Shown here: piece after piece, positions 44,353 through 55,450 of the stretch
Layout of the letters: each line of letters starts with the position of its first letter
Numbering within the stretch: the stretch's first letter is position 1
Source: Rhea pennata
Lineage: Eukaryota > Chordata > Aves > Rheiformes > Rheidae
Assembly (NCBI RefSeq): GCF_028389875.1
Contig: NC_084670.1
Span: 37,909,333-37,973,332, forward strand
Direction of reading: 5' to 3'
Length of the DNA stretch: 64,000 bases
The notes under the pieces: generated by a model
The model's input: only the letters and a program-made list of their open reading frames with translations
The model's database searches: none
Told to the model about the DNA's origin: nothing
Translations under genes and position numbers: made by a program

Positions 44353-44618
44353 CCTGAGGGCATGCTCCTGATGGACTCCCATAAGCACTCAGGGTGTTCC
44401 GTGCAGCCAGCTGGAGGGGCACAGATGGGACCCAGCCCTTCCTGTTCCTCCCAAGCATGTTGTTTAAGGAAGTGCTGGAAGAGCAGGCCTGACGGGACCT
44501 CATGGCACTGCACTGCCTGGGGCTGTGAGAACAGCCCTGCACACACTTCCTGGACTAGGCACTTGGAGACAAGCAGCTGGCAGTGCTTATGGGAGTCCAT
44601 CAGGAGCATGCCCTCAGG
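44353..44618. repeat. Perfect 37-bp inverted repeat with 192-bp loop
   Basis: 44,353-44,389 and 44,582-44,618 are exact reverse complements (the core reads CATGCTCCTGATGGACTCCC on one side). In the right arm the corresponding pair survives near 50,961-50,980 and 51,176-51,212, but the first member there has lost about 13 bases. The foldback therefore predates the large inverted duplication. It could be a terminal inverted repeat of an unknown non-autonomous element or a fossil foldback; I saw no target-site duplication. Confidence 0.85.
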
Positions 44619-44700
44619 ATGGGCAAAGAGACGTCAGGCTCAGGAGCCTCAGGAGCTCGCCACTCCAAGGACAGAGGAGAGCGGACAGAGGTTCCAGGCT

Positions 44701-45497
44701 ATGGCCTGCAACTACCGCCTCCACACCCCTATGTACTCCTTCCTCCTCAACCTCTCCCTCCTTGACCTTGTCACTGTCTCCACCACTATCCCCAAATCCA
44801 TCGCCAGTTCCCTGTGGGACATCAAGGCCATTTCTTACTGGGGATCTGCTGCACAAGTCTTTCTGCTTGTCTTCTTGTTAGGAGGAGAGTATTGTCTTCT
44901 TACAGTCATGGCCTATGATCGCTATGTTGCCATCTGCAGACCCCTGTGCTTTGGGACCCTCATGAGCAGCAGAGCTTGTGTCAAAATGGCAGCAGCTGCC
45001 TGGGTCACTGCTCTTCTCTATTCTGTGCTGCAAACTGCCAACACATTTTCAATACCACTGTGCCAAGGCAACAGATGGACCAGTTCTTCTGTGAGATTCC
45101 CCACATCCTCAAGCTCTCCTGCTCACACTCCTACCTCAGGGAAGCTGGGCTTATTGTGGTTAGTGCCTGTTTGTTTCTTGGGTTTTTTATTTTCATCGTG
45201 CTGTCCTACGTGCAGATCTTCACTGCTGTGCTGAGGATCCCCTCTGAGCAGGGCCAGCACAAAGCCTTTTCCATGTGCCTCCCGCACCTGGCTGTGATCT
45301 CCCTATTTGTCAGCACGGCATTTTTTGCTTACTTGAAGCCCCCCTCCCTCTCCTCCCCAGCTCTGGATCTGGTGGTGGCTGTTCTGAACTCAGTGATGCC
45401 TCCAGCAGTGAACTCCCTCATCTACAGCATGAGGAACAAGGAGCTCAAGGATGCACTGAGGAAACTGGTTCAATGGCTCCAATGGCAGCACCAATAA
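44701..45497 (+). pseudogene. Olfactory receptor pseudogene, OR14-like (avian gamma-c type), 5'-truncated
   Basis: Homology to avian OR14 receptors begins at MACNYRLHTPMY (first intracellular loop) and runs to a stop at 45,497. Visible marks are LLNLSLLDLVT (TM2), MAYDRYVAICRPL at 44,908-44,946, ANTFSIPLCQGN, QFFCEIPHILKLSC, PSEQGQHKAFSMCLPHLAV (TM6) and NSLIYSMRNKELKDAL (TM7, Ser instead of Pro in NPxxY). About the first 55 residues, including TM1, are absent. Upstream is the left inverted arm instead of receptor sequence, so the duplication breakpoint removed the start. A one-base deletion near 45,077, in GGCAACAGATGGACC, shifts the second half to another frame. It would not make a receptor. 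The call of OR14 is by recall of family sequence, not by database search. Confidence 0.9.
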
Positions 45498-47254
45498 CCA
45501 TTCCATATGCATCCTCTCATCAGTCCGATGTCATCTGGCATCAAGGACCTGTGTGATTCAATTTTTTCCTTACTTCTCACTGATACTTTCTTGTGAAAAG
45601 AAAGAAAAAAGTTTTTATTTGTGCCATTTCTCTCATTTGAATATAACTCGCAGACTATGTTGAAGCAGAGAGCTGGGCTTCCCCCTTCACTATCAGAGAT
45701 GGGAGAACCTCAGAGCCTGCTAGTCTGAACTCCCTTGGATGTCTGCAGTGCAATGAGGAGATTCTCCTTTTCCAGGGTCTCTTTTGGCGCTGACCCCAAG
45801 GGAGCTCAGGGGCACAGAGTCAGGTGCAGGCGAGTACAGACAGGGTGAGACCATGGGTCCCATGTCCATTAGGAGAGCTCAGCTCCCCTGGCCACAGTCA
45901 GGGTGTGATCTTACAGCCCACTTCTGCAAGGGTGCAAGCAGCTGTCACCATCAGCTGGTCCCTTGCCTCTCCAGCTCTCCAACACTACAAGTGGAGGGGG
46001 ACTAGGTTGGATGGGAGTCAGGCAGCAGCTTGTGAGAACAGATCCTGAGCTTGACTGTATCATCACACCACTGCCACAGCAGGACTGTCCTTGCTGCAGC
46101 TTTGAGTGGGGGCTACAGCTTTACTGGAGACATATCCCTTCCTATCAGCAGGAATTTCCCTTTTTGGAGTTGTTCTCCTCATTCCCATGCTGGACTTCTC
46201 TGCTCCATTCTGTTACTATGGCACAGAAGTTCTCATAATGTGGTGGGGTTGGGTTGTGTTTCTAAGTTCATGTGTTCTGGAAGTACAGCAGGATGAGGCA
46301 ATGGGCACCCTTATGCCAGACCTGACCTCCATAATAATAATAATTTCCGTAATAAAAGAGGATATCCCATATGACGTGCCTGAAGTCTGGCCTTCCTTCA
46401 CAAGCTGCAGTCAAAAATACCCCCATGGGATTGCAGAACCAAGGATTTGGTGTTCTGCTTGTGAACTCCATGGGATCTGGAAGAGAAAACTAAGTGTCTC
46501 TGGGTGATCTGTTGGGGACTGAGGGCTGCACTCAGAGCTCATTACTTGGTGACCAGTGCCAGTGGAGGTGGGGAATGGGCTCTGAATTGCCTGCCCAGGT
46601 CTACCGCACAGATGCCAGTGCTGATGAAAGATAGATACTCACCCTTCTGGAGGGGAATCTGAGTCCCAGGAGAGCTCAGAGGATCTCCAGGGACAACATG
46701 TGCCTGGGGGTGGGCACTGAGCGGAGCCTCACAAAGTGAGGGACAGTCCATGGTGGAGAACCGGAAGGTTAAGCATTAACTCTCAGTACATACGGCCAAA
46801 GGAGGACTCTGCAATCCCCGGAGAGGCAGTAGAGACTCAGGAGACTCCGGGAAGGGTCTCTGAGGGTGATTCCTGCACCTTCAGTGAAACAACACAGGCT
46901 GGAGCTGGTGCCCACCCGAACACATCTCCTGCCATTGCAGACACCTTGGGGCCATTCTGAGCACTGTGCAAGAGCACACGCAGTGGCCAATAATATCAGA
47001 GGTGGTGATCCCTGTCCAGCTAGGTCTGCTTCCTGCCCCGACCAGCATGGCCCATGGCCCCACAGTAGGGCTGCTCCATGAGGGAAGCAGAGAGGGGAGC
47101 CAAGGGTTCTGGTAAGGTAGACATGACAGTGACCCAATGATGGGAGGGGGCCATCCTGAAGTGCCCAGACAAGAGGAGCAGAGCAAGTAATGAGGGTCAA
47201 GCACAATCTGGCGACGGCCAGACAAGACTGGAGGCCTCCAACCAGCCCTACATT
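45498..47254. other. Intergenic, nothing recognised
   Basis: Begins with the likely 3' flank of the OR14-like pseudogene (A-rich near 45,595-45,615). There is a short ATA run near 46,332. Open frames are short, have no family resemblance and overlap on both strands. Confidence 0.6.
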
Positions 47255-47257
47255 GCC

Positions 47258-47331
47258 CAGGATCTTAGACTGGAGACCTCCAGAGGTCTCTTCCCACCAG
47301 AACTACTCTGCAATTCCATGAATTCTTGCTC
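47258..47331 (+). mobile_element. CR1 LINE 3'-end fragment
   Basis: The string TTAGACTGGAGACCTCCAGA, then GGTCTCTTCCCACC, then AACTACTCTGCAATTCCATG is the terminal 3' UTR of an avian CR1 retrotransposon. It ends in degenerate copies of the family's 8-bp ATTCTATG tail. Only the last 70 bases or so are recognisable. It is 5'-truncated, as is usual for CR1. Confidence 0.75.
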
Positions 47332-49923
47332 CTCACCCTCTGCTCCAGCACAGCTGCCAGGGAAAGGTAAGTCCTACTGGGAGAGCCTCAGGGGAAAGAG
47401 CCAAAGATCCCTGGCTCACCCTTAGGTGTTGGAAAACTCCCTCTTGCATCTCGAGAAGTTCCATCTGCCTCTTCCACCCTGCCCCATGCTCCCCTTCTGC
47501 TGGCCAAAGCAGAGCTCAGCATCTCCTGGGGACTCTCTTCCCCATAGGGAGGAGAAAGAGGACCTTCACCAGCCCCACACTGCCTTTTCCACCCTCAGCC
47601 TTTGCAGCTGTGCATGCCTGGGTCTGCCCACTTCCCTTCACCATGATCAGGGCTGCACTGAAGCCCATGAAAATTCTGATGCTCCTAACCTCAAGCAAAG
47701 ATCCACCCCACACCTGGAGCCTGGCCAGCCACAAAGTCGTCAGCCATCCAATGTCCCAGCTGTGCAACCAAGGGCAGGAGTCTTCACCTCAACTGCCTTG
47801 TTCATCCTCTGCTCTGGGCACCACTGCTGCTGTGCTAGATTGCCCAAGGCAGCTCCAACTCCCTCGAGGGCTGTGCTGGAGACATTCGGGAGCAGGCTTA
47901 GGTGCGGCTGGCACTGTGAGAGTGGGTTGGGAGAAGGCAGGTCCCCTCTATCATGATGGGACTGTGGGGCTGGGCAGAACGTTTCCCTGGGGAGCTCCTC
48001 AAGGAACCACTGTGGGAGATCCTCCACTTCCATCCTGGCAGCAGCACCAGAGCTACGGCTGCTTGGGTGGAAGTGCACACAGAGTAGAAGGGGCATGGGC
48101 TACCTGGGGGAACATCGCAACCTTGTCCATGCAAGCAAGGAAGGGGTGAGGAATGCCAGAGTTCAGCTGGAGCTGGCACCAGGGCCCTCGGATGAGGAAA
48201 GGGCTGGAGTATTATTAAATGACTCTTAAACGATCCCTCAGACTCTAGGGGTGGAGGCGGTCTGAGCACTCAGCCCTTGCACATTCTGGGCTGTGCCCCA
48301 TGTGGTGGTGAGCAAACGGCTGTACTCCAGGATTTGCTGGGATCTGGTGCAAAAGAGAGGTCATGCAAGACTGGGATTTTCCCCTCTGCCGGGATACACA
48401 GACCTGTGTGGGGTCTGGGATGGGATGATGGCCCCTCATGCAGCTTCCCCAGTGTGTCCATGCAACACAGCGAACACCCTAGGCTCTTCTCTCCTGCACC
48501 CTCCACGTTCTGGTGCCTTTCCCTTGAGACCTTCATTTGCCCCACAAGCACACAGCTCTGTGCTCCCATACTGCGCGTTCACATACAGCAACTGAATGGC
48601 AGCATTTTCCCTCTCCCAGGGCCATGTGTTCTTGTGCCAGGCTCAGGTATTTGGTGTGTGTCTCCCAGGGAAAGGTACTAGGCAGGGGAGGCTGCTACAG
48701 ATGGTGAGGATCCAAAACAACAGATTCTGGAGCTGGAGGGATTATCTGCACCTGAGGAGTGCCTCAGTGAGGCCAAGAGTTATAAATACCATCCAAGGCC
48801 ACCTCCTCCGCCAGCTTAGAGGTGCTGCTGGGTGAAAATGGAGCCACTCTAGGTTTCTAGGCAAGATTTATCTTCTGCAAAGACTGTGATGTTTCCAACA
48901 GGAAAAGCATTACTGCCCCGAACTGTAGTCCCCGCGAATGTTTCCCAGGAGGACTCAGAAGAGAATTTCACCTTCCAAGCATGTTGAAAATATGAAAATG
49001 CCCTCCAGCATCGAAGAGCTACTGGTACTTCCTATGTCAAGACTTCCCCTTTCCAACCATTGGTGCTACTCAGAGCTACTTTCACAGGGGCTGACGTGTC
49101 CAAGCAGCAGAGACTTTGGTTTCTTCAGATTTCCTTCTGTACCAGAGGCTAGATGAGGCAATCATCTCCTTCAATTTCAAGTCAGTTTTTTTCTTTTCTT
49201 TTCCAAATACAGCTTCCAGGTTGGGAAGCCCCAAACGACAAGCCTGACTTGAAAGGTGAGAGAAGTCAGAAAACTGAGCCTGTAATAGCCTGATCATCCC
49301 CTCCTATGGTCACCAGCACCTGTGACATCAGAGACCCCAATGAGCCTCCCAGCTTGGAATCAGGCACAGAGCATGAAGGGGAGGCAACTGCCTGGCCAGT
49401 GGCAGAGCAGCTGCTCACCTGACCAAATACAGCCAATTTGCAAGGGGCCACCACTACTCATGATTGTAAAGCATCAGAGCTGCAGGATGTGCAGGGGTTC
49501 TGCAGGCAGCAGCCCCATGGAGGGCTGTTAGAGTGGTTTTTAAGACTGTGGAATGATGGGGCAGAGGCTGCTTATTCTGCTAGAGAGGAGCTCAGTAGGA
49601 TGGGGTCTCCACCCCAGGGTCCCACCCTCTGCAACATCCTCCACATCCTGCAACTGCAAAACTGAGGTAGTGTCCTCCTTTCAGGGTCCAAAAAGTCCCA
49701 GAGAAGCCAGCCAAATCCCTGCTTGCAGGAACTCAGGGATAAGCCCATCCAGTGGACTCCAGGCACCCTGTTGGATCCAAGGCAGCAGAAGCCCGGCACA
49801 AGCCCCCTGCCCAGTGTAGCCTGGGGGCAGCTCAGGCCTCTCTGGAGAGCCCCAGCCCTGCAGGGAACAGCCCTTCTGGCCTGTTGTCTTCAGAGCCAGA
49901 AGCATCCTCCCAAGCCATTTCAC
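47332..49923. other. Intergenic, nothing recognised
   Basis: Moderately GC-rich unique sequence. Several open frames up to about 180 codons occur on both strands, but they overlap one another and show no domain, signal or membrane pattern I recognise. TATAAATA occurs at about 48,780 without a convincing gene after it. Confidence 0.5.
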
Positions 49924-50705
49924 AGCCCTGTTGCTGCTGCTCAGCTGCTCAGGCTGAAGTGACCTCACAGCTGCTCTGCTGATGCTGTTCCTGCTGCTGG
50001 CCTATCCGGTACTCGGGCAGCAGTGACCTCACGGTCTGCACTGAGGCCATGAACCTGCTTCTGGCCTGTCAGCAGCAGAGGCAGAGGGGACTTTACATGA
50101 ACCAAAAGCATCGGAGAGCCTGCTGATGACATGTAATCTATAGAGATGGAAGTGACCTCACAATCAGCATCAGAGCCCTGTCCCTGCCTTTGACCTGTCA
50201 AGTACTCAAGCAGCAATGACCTCACAAAGAACATACAAGCCATGTCCTGTTTCTGGCCTATCACCACCAGAGATTGAGGTGACATCACTAGAAGATACAA
50301 GAGCTTCCTGCTGGCCTATCAGGTACTGAGGCAGCAGTAACCTCACAATCAGAATGGAAGCCATGTGCCCACTGCTGGCCTATCAGCACTCAGGCAGAAG
50401 TGACCTCACAAGCACAAACTTCTGTCTTCTCTCTGCTTCTGGTGTATCAAGTGCTGATGGAAAAATGATCTCAAAAACAGTATCAAAGCCATAAGCCTGT
50501 TCCTGGCCTCTGAGTAGCAGATACAGAGGAAACAGAAAGAATTTTAATGAACCAAGAGTCTGCTGTAGCCCACCAGCTTCAGAGAGAAGTGACCTCACAA
50601 TATGGATCTGAGCCATGTGCCTGCTGCTGGCCTATCAGGTGCTTGGGTGGTGGTGACCTCACAAGCACAAACCCCAGCCATGTCCCTGGTGCTGGCCTGT
50701 CATGG
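49924..50705 (+). repeat. Minisatellite of about 64 bp, block 1
   Basis: A diverged tandem repeat whose unit carries TGCTGGCCTATCAGGTACT, then AGGCAGAAGTGACCTCACAA, then a GCCATGTGCCTG tail. About ten units can be traced. A second-level pattern (TGAACCAA followed by AGCCTGCTG) recurs at about 50,097 and 50,548. Each unit carries a TGACCTCA element. The same unit family appears at 55,684-56,376. Confidence 0.8.
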
Positions 50706-50865
50706 TCTCACACACAGGTCACCATGTCATTCACTCCCACGAACCCGGGGAATGGTGTTCTCCAGGATTTGCTTGTCCTGCAGTGGCTTTCCAGGATCTG
50801 GGAAAGGGCGTAGGAAGTAGCAGGGACCTGGCAAAATGCACATATCAGCACCATCACCTCATGAG
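50706..50865. other. Short unique stretch before the right arm
   Basis: No gene or repeat recognised. Confidence 0.5.
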
Positions 50866-53137
50866 CTATGGGACCTGTTCCTCTTCCCCTCAGTCCTTGG
50901 AGCTGCCAGCTCCTCTACAGCAGGGTGACAAGAACCTGAGCTCTCCTTGCCCATCAGGAAGGCATGCTCCCATAAGCACTGTTGGTTGCTTGTCTCCAAG
51001 TGCCTAGTCCAGGAAGTGTGTGCAGGGCTGTTCTCACAGCCCCAGGCAGTGCAGTGCTATGAAGATCCCGTCAGGCCTGCTCTTCCAGCACTTCCTTAAA
51101 CAACATGCTTGGGAGGAACAGGAAGGGCTGGGTCCCATCTGTGCCCCTCCAGCTGGCTGCACGGAACACCCTGAGTGCTTATGGGAGTCCATCAGGAGCA
51201 TGCCCTCAGGTGCTGCTGGTCATGGAAGAAATGGCCTTTCCAGAGAAGTGGTAAATGTACCTATAGTTAGAGATGTTTAGTGCTGAGACTCCTGACCCAA
51301 ATCTCCCTCTTTTGATTCATTTCTACTTTCTTCCTCCACTTCTCCCACAGAAATTCATTTTACTCTGTGCAATATGTCAGGAGTCCACACCACAAGTAAA
51401 GGAGGCCGAATCCAGCCCTGCGGCTCAGGGCTTGGGATCTTTGGCACCTCAGCAGGGTCACCGCCACTTGGCTTTTCCAGACCTGTGCTGTGAGCTCTCA
51501 CGCACATACTTACTCTTTCCCTCAGATGCCCAGATTTTTGGCCTGGCATTTCCTTAGACTCAGTTCTTTCCTCACAGTTCTGCTCTATTATGCGAGGGAA
51601 AGAATAGAGACATGGTAGACTGAGGTGTGGCCCTAGGAAACGTGGCTGAAGAGCACAGAAGGTGTCAAGCAGTTCATAGTCACCCTTGTCGATGTTGTAC
51701 ACATACAACATCGTATGGAGAAAGAGAAAGGGAATAACTGCACATCATCAAGTGAGTTCCTCCTGCTGGGAATGGGGAACATCCCCCTCACTCCATACAC
51801 CACTCTTCCTCCTCTTGCTCCTGATCTACTTGGTGACCGTGGTTGCGAACAGCTTCGTCTGTGCTGGTGGTGGCAGACTGGCATCTGCACAGCTTCATGT
51901 ACTTCTTCTTGGGCAATCTGTCCTCTGTGAAGACCTGCTGCAGCTCCACCATCCTGCCCCAGCTGTTGGCCAGCTTCCTGACTGGAGACAGGACTATCTC
52001 TGCTCAGGGTTGTATGACTCAGCTCTATTTCTTCATTGGTTTTGCAGTTACAGAATGTTTCCTGCTGGCAGCCATGTCCTATGATCGGTACTTGGCCATA
52101 CGCCAGCCCCTGCTCTATGCAAGCCTCAGGACCTGGAAGGTTTGTCTCCTGATGGCAGCTGGGTCTTGGCTGGGGGTTTGGTCTTTTCTGTAGTAGCCAC
52201 TGTCTTCTCATCAAGGTTAAAGTTCTGTGGCCCTGCTGCAACTGACAACTTCTTCTCTGATTTTACTCCTTTGCTGGAGCTCGCGTGCACTGACACCAGT
52301 GTAGTTAAAATAGTAACTTTCATCCTGACTCTCCTGGATTCAGTCTTCCCCTTCCTGATCACGCTGGCCTCCTACGTGTCCATCATAATTGCCATCCTGA
52401 GGATCCCCTCCAGCATGGGCAGGCAGAAGGCCTTCTCCACCTGCTCCTCGAACCTCACTGTCGTCACTGTTTTCTATGGCTCCCTCATCATTGTCCACAT
52501 GCTGCCCAGAACCCCCAGACTCAGACAGCTCAACAAGGTGTTCTCCTTCTTCTACACCATCCTCACCACCCTGGTCAATCTCCTCACCTATAGTCTGCAG
52601 AGCAAGGAGCTCAGGAAGGCCCTGAGGAAAGCACTCAGGAAAGATTTGGGTGGTACCCAGGGCTCATGCCAGTTGACATGGGCACAAACAACTTCTAACT
52701 TCTACAAAGCCAAGTACTGTGTACTGCAAGATCTCTTTAGAAGTGTGCGGCCTTGAGATTGCCTGTGGAGTGCTAATGGGAGGAAAGGGAAAGCTCTGTG
52801 GAAAGAAATGCTCTTATTTTAGAAAAAGAAAGTTAAAAAGGTCATGTATTAACTTTTTCTTTGATTATAAGGAGTGTGGTGTTCCTACATGTATCAACTG
52901 TTTTCTTTCTCGGAGAATCTGGAAGGAATAAATTTGGGATGGCAGATGAATTCCTTCCACGGGCACGCCTGGGGGGATCCATCTTGCTTTTGGTTCCTGA
53001 GATGGGAGACATCTCCCTCAGCATTGCACATTTCTAGGGTAGAAGCTGGCATGTCAGCCAGCAGTAAATATTACATCTCTCTGGACTTCTAAGGAAAAAT
53101 GTGCCGTTTCTGTTTGGGGGCTCAGGTGGGTTAAACC
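50866..53137 (+). repeat. Right arm of the large inverted duplication
   Basis: Mirror of 42,400-44,700. It runs from the partly deleted foldback (50,961) through the receptor upstream DNA to the second receptor pseudogene and its 3' flank. The outer end is at GGTTAAACCC near 53,137, inside a small palindrome. Beyond it the sequence is ordinary unique DNA and not satellite, so the left arm is probably the transposed copy. Confidence 0.88.
51715..52756 (+). pseudogene. Olfactory receptor pseudogene, OR11A1-like (copy 2)
   Basis: Inverted sister of the 42,884-43,852 pseudogene. It opens with the same MEKEKGNNCTSSSEFLLLG, then crosses four reading-frame segments. An extra C in a C-run near 51,785 shifts the frame before TM1. 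Two bases are missing near 51,862. A third shift after CLLMAAGSW near 52,165 is shared with copy 1. After that the frame stays open through LKFCGPAATDNFFSDF, KAFSTCSSNLTVVT and NLLTYSLQSKELRKAL to a stop at 52,756. TM2 is better preserved than in copy 1 (FMYFFLGNLS). MSYDRYLAIRQPL and the Pro-less helix 7 are the same in both copies. The receptor function (odorant GPCR) is family knowledge; this copy is dead. Confidence 0.9.
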
Positions 53138-53142
53138 CACCT
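53124..53142. repeat. 19-bp palindrome at the right-arm boundary
   Basis: AGGTGGGTTAAACCCACCT has 9-bp perfect arms around one central base. It lies at the outer end of homology between the two inverted arms, so it could mark the breakpoint. Confidence 0.7.
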
Positions 53143-53664
53143 CAACTATATTCCCTCCTTTGGCTTGGCACAACCTCAAGGACCAGCTAGGGTTACAACA
53201 AGTGGTTGGATGGGGTGAGCACTCATGCCTTCTCCAGCAGCAAGAGGAAATGGAAAAGCCTGAGTGAGGTAGGCAGTTCCTGTTGCTGAGGGTTAGCAAA
53301 AGCGATTCAAGCAACACTTGGGCCTCCCTCTTCCACACTGTCCCTGTCCACCGAGGGAACAGCAAAACCCACTCCAGCTGTTCTTCTCTGACTCCAGCTG
53401 CAGCTCTGCTCCTCACCCATCACCTTCTTGTAGGGAGATGGCACTATCATCCTTCCTCCCAACTCCTTTGCTCTTGGAGCATCAGGCTTCTCTCCCCAGC
53501 CCTCATTCCTATTGCAAAGCTTTTACCAGTCCTCCAGAGCCTAGGACAGGGGTGGGCCTGGGGACCACATTCCCCTCGCATCTCAACTCCTTTATCTTCC
53601 TGTGCTATAGGACCTTGGGAGTCTCATCCTACTTGATGGTATTTGCCACCAAGAAACACTCCTG
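53143..53664. other. Intergenic, nothing recognised
   Basis: Unique, pyrimidine-rich sequence. Two overlapping open frames of about 116 codons show no recognisable family. Confidence 0.5.
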
Positions 53665-53895
53665 AATCCTCTTCAGCTTTCTCACCAAGAGTCACAAGTC
53701 CTCTTCTGAAAAGCTGATCTCTCATCAGTCAGGCGTGTGCTCACCTTTTGCACAGGGCTACTGGGGTTATCCCACCCCAGGTTCAAGACTCTCTCCTTTC
53801 CTTGCCTGAATTTCAGGAGGCTCCTGCCAGCCCAAATCTGCAGTGCGTTGAGGTTCCTATGAATAGCAACCAGCCCTCTAGAGTACTGAGCAGCA
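53665..53895 (-). mobile_element. CR1 LINE internal fragment
   Basis: Read on the plus strand it follows the familiar antisense CR1 text: CACCAAGAGTCACAAGTCCT, GGGGTTATCCCACCCCAGGT, CTCCTGCCAGCCC and GAGGTTCCTATGAATAG. The element therefore lies on the minus strand. It is old and diverged, derives from the reverse-transcriptase ORF region and lacks the 3' end. Confidence 0.7.
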
Positions 53896-54654
53896 GATGA
53901 CAGAGACCAGAGCTCTCAGGTCACTGATGGATGGGCACTGAGTAAACCTTCCCACTATGGACCTGCAGAGGATCAAGCCCCGATCCATTAACTGATCACA
54001 AGGGCACAAAATTATCTGGGGTCTCCTGGGAAAGGGGAGACTCTTCCGGGGATATTGGAGAGAGGCTGTCACACTGCGTAGAATTTGGTCTGGCATGTTT
54101 TACGAGGATTAGGGGAGTGTAGAAAGCTTATGCTGGAATGTCCAGGAAGAAGGCCAAAAGTGGGGAAAAGAGGAGATCCAGGGGAATCAGGAAGAGGAAG
54201 AATGGTGAAATGGAAGGGAGGGGCAAAGAAAGGGAGCAGTTCCATGTCAACAAGCTGCTGGTCAGTACGCTTGTCTGGCTGACGTAAGGGTATGCATAAT
54301 GTGAGAGTATCTGCTTCATGAAGACTATCTGGTCTCAGACCTTTCCAGTGCAAAAGGGATAATAAGTAAAGAGAAAGCATTTAGGAAAACGACATAGACA
54401 CAAACACGATAGACAAGGAGTAACAGAGATGATGCTGAGACCAACATTCCCCAGTCATTAACTGATGGGCCATGAAGAAAGTACAAGCATAGCTTTGGAG
54501 AGGGCCAACCTAGACTTCATAATAGATAAGAAGTGGGAAAGAAGACATGAAGGCTTTGGATATTTGAGAAGTGCTTGAAGGAATGTGCAAAACTGACTAA
54601 GGAATGTCTAGGGAAGGGAATCAGGGTAGAACAAGGATCTGAGGTAACATCTTT
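53896..54654. other. Intergenic, nothing recognised
   Basis: Purine-rich between 54,110 and 54,240 on the plus strand. No gene or repeat family identified. Confidence 0.5.
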
Positions 54655-55450
54655 TCAAAACTGACTTGCTGACCACTGGCAGAAAAAGGAGCCAGACTGA
54701 TTCACTGGGCTTATTTCTGTGTCTCCCTCAGAAGAAGACAGATCATCTTCCAGATTCTTCCGCTGTCTCTCTAATGATGACAAAGTGAGCCTAGACCACA
54801 ATCTGAGATACTCAATTTGGCATGACGTGACACTCACATCCTGCTCTGGAGGATCACTGTACTGTGATGGTAGCACACTGGAGAGCATCCAAAACGCCTT
54901 CCAGATACCTGGATGCACCCAAAGAGTCCCTAGGCATCCTTCAGATGGTGTTCAATAAAATCCTCCAGCGTGTCTTTAATCTCAGTGCACAATTGCTGCT
55001 CAATATGTTTGTTGTCGTTTAAACTTTTAAATAGTGCTATTGTCTGCCTGGCTTGCACTTCCATCACTTTAATTTGTTTTAGATCTTGGCTCTTGAATGT
55101 CTGACACATCCTTTTGCAGAGGGGAGCGGAGGCACACAGAGGTTGAAAAGGTCTTAGTAAGTTAGATCTATGGATGCTATGGCCCCTATCAGTTATGATC
55201 AGTGCAAGGAAATGCACTATGGAGTTGATGTCCTCAGGACATTTATCGTGGTCAGGTGGGATTAGACACATAACCCACATAGCATTTTAATCTGACCTAA
55301 CTCCTCATACTTCCCTAAGAAAGAAAGAGGAAGAATCAGCATTTCTAGGACATGAATCACCCTGTTTTCAGAGAAATAATTACAAATTACTGAGGAGAAA
55401 CATTCGTTCAGAGCAGATCCAACATACCCGTGTGTAAGACTCACATACAC
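54655..55450 (-). pseudogene. Degraded minus-strand ORFs of unknown family
   Basis: Three open frames in different registers follow one another on the minus strand: 55,450-55,262 (62 codons), 55,280-54,930 (116 codons) and 54,918-54,655 (87 codons). The middle one has an ordinary protein-like composition, with a charged, probably helical C-terminal half (QARQTIALFKSLNDNKH, then DTLEDFIEHHLKD). That looks more like the remains of a real helical protein than chance. A HEAT-repeat-type origin is one guess without proof. No splice structure could be assigned. It may also be noise. Confidence 0.3.

Larger units (their letters stand above)
42400..44700 (-). repeat. Left arm of a large inverted duplication
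   Basis: Its reverse complement matches 50,866-53,137 nearly throughout. It carries a receptor pseudogene, its upstream DNA and a 37-bp foldback. The outer end (GGTTAAAT on the reverse strand, matching GGTTAAAC near 53,130) lies within about ten bases of the last satellite monomer. The inner end lies at about 44,700, exactly where OR14 homology starts. Similarity is high in the receptor region and weaker in the last 80 bp of the inner end. Confidence 0.88.

Noticed and set aside
44283-44609. Minus-strand ORF of 108 codons, also open in the right arm (51,020-51,280, plus)
   Set aside because: The two copies are recent duplicates, so shared openness is no evidence of selection. The ends of the frame are the two sides of the 37-bp foldback, and no family is recognised.
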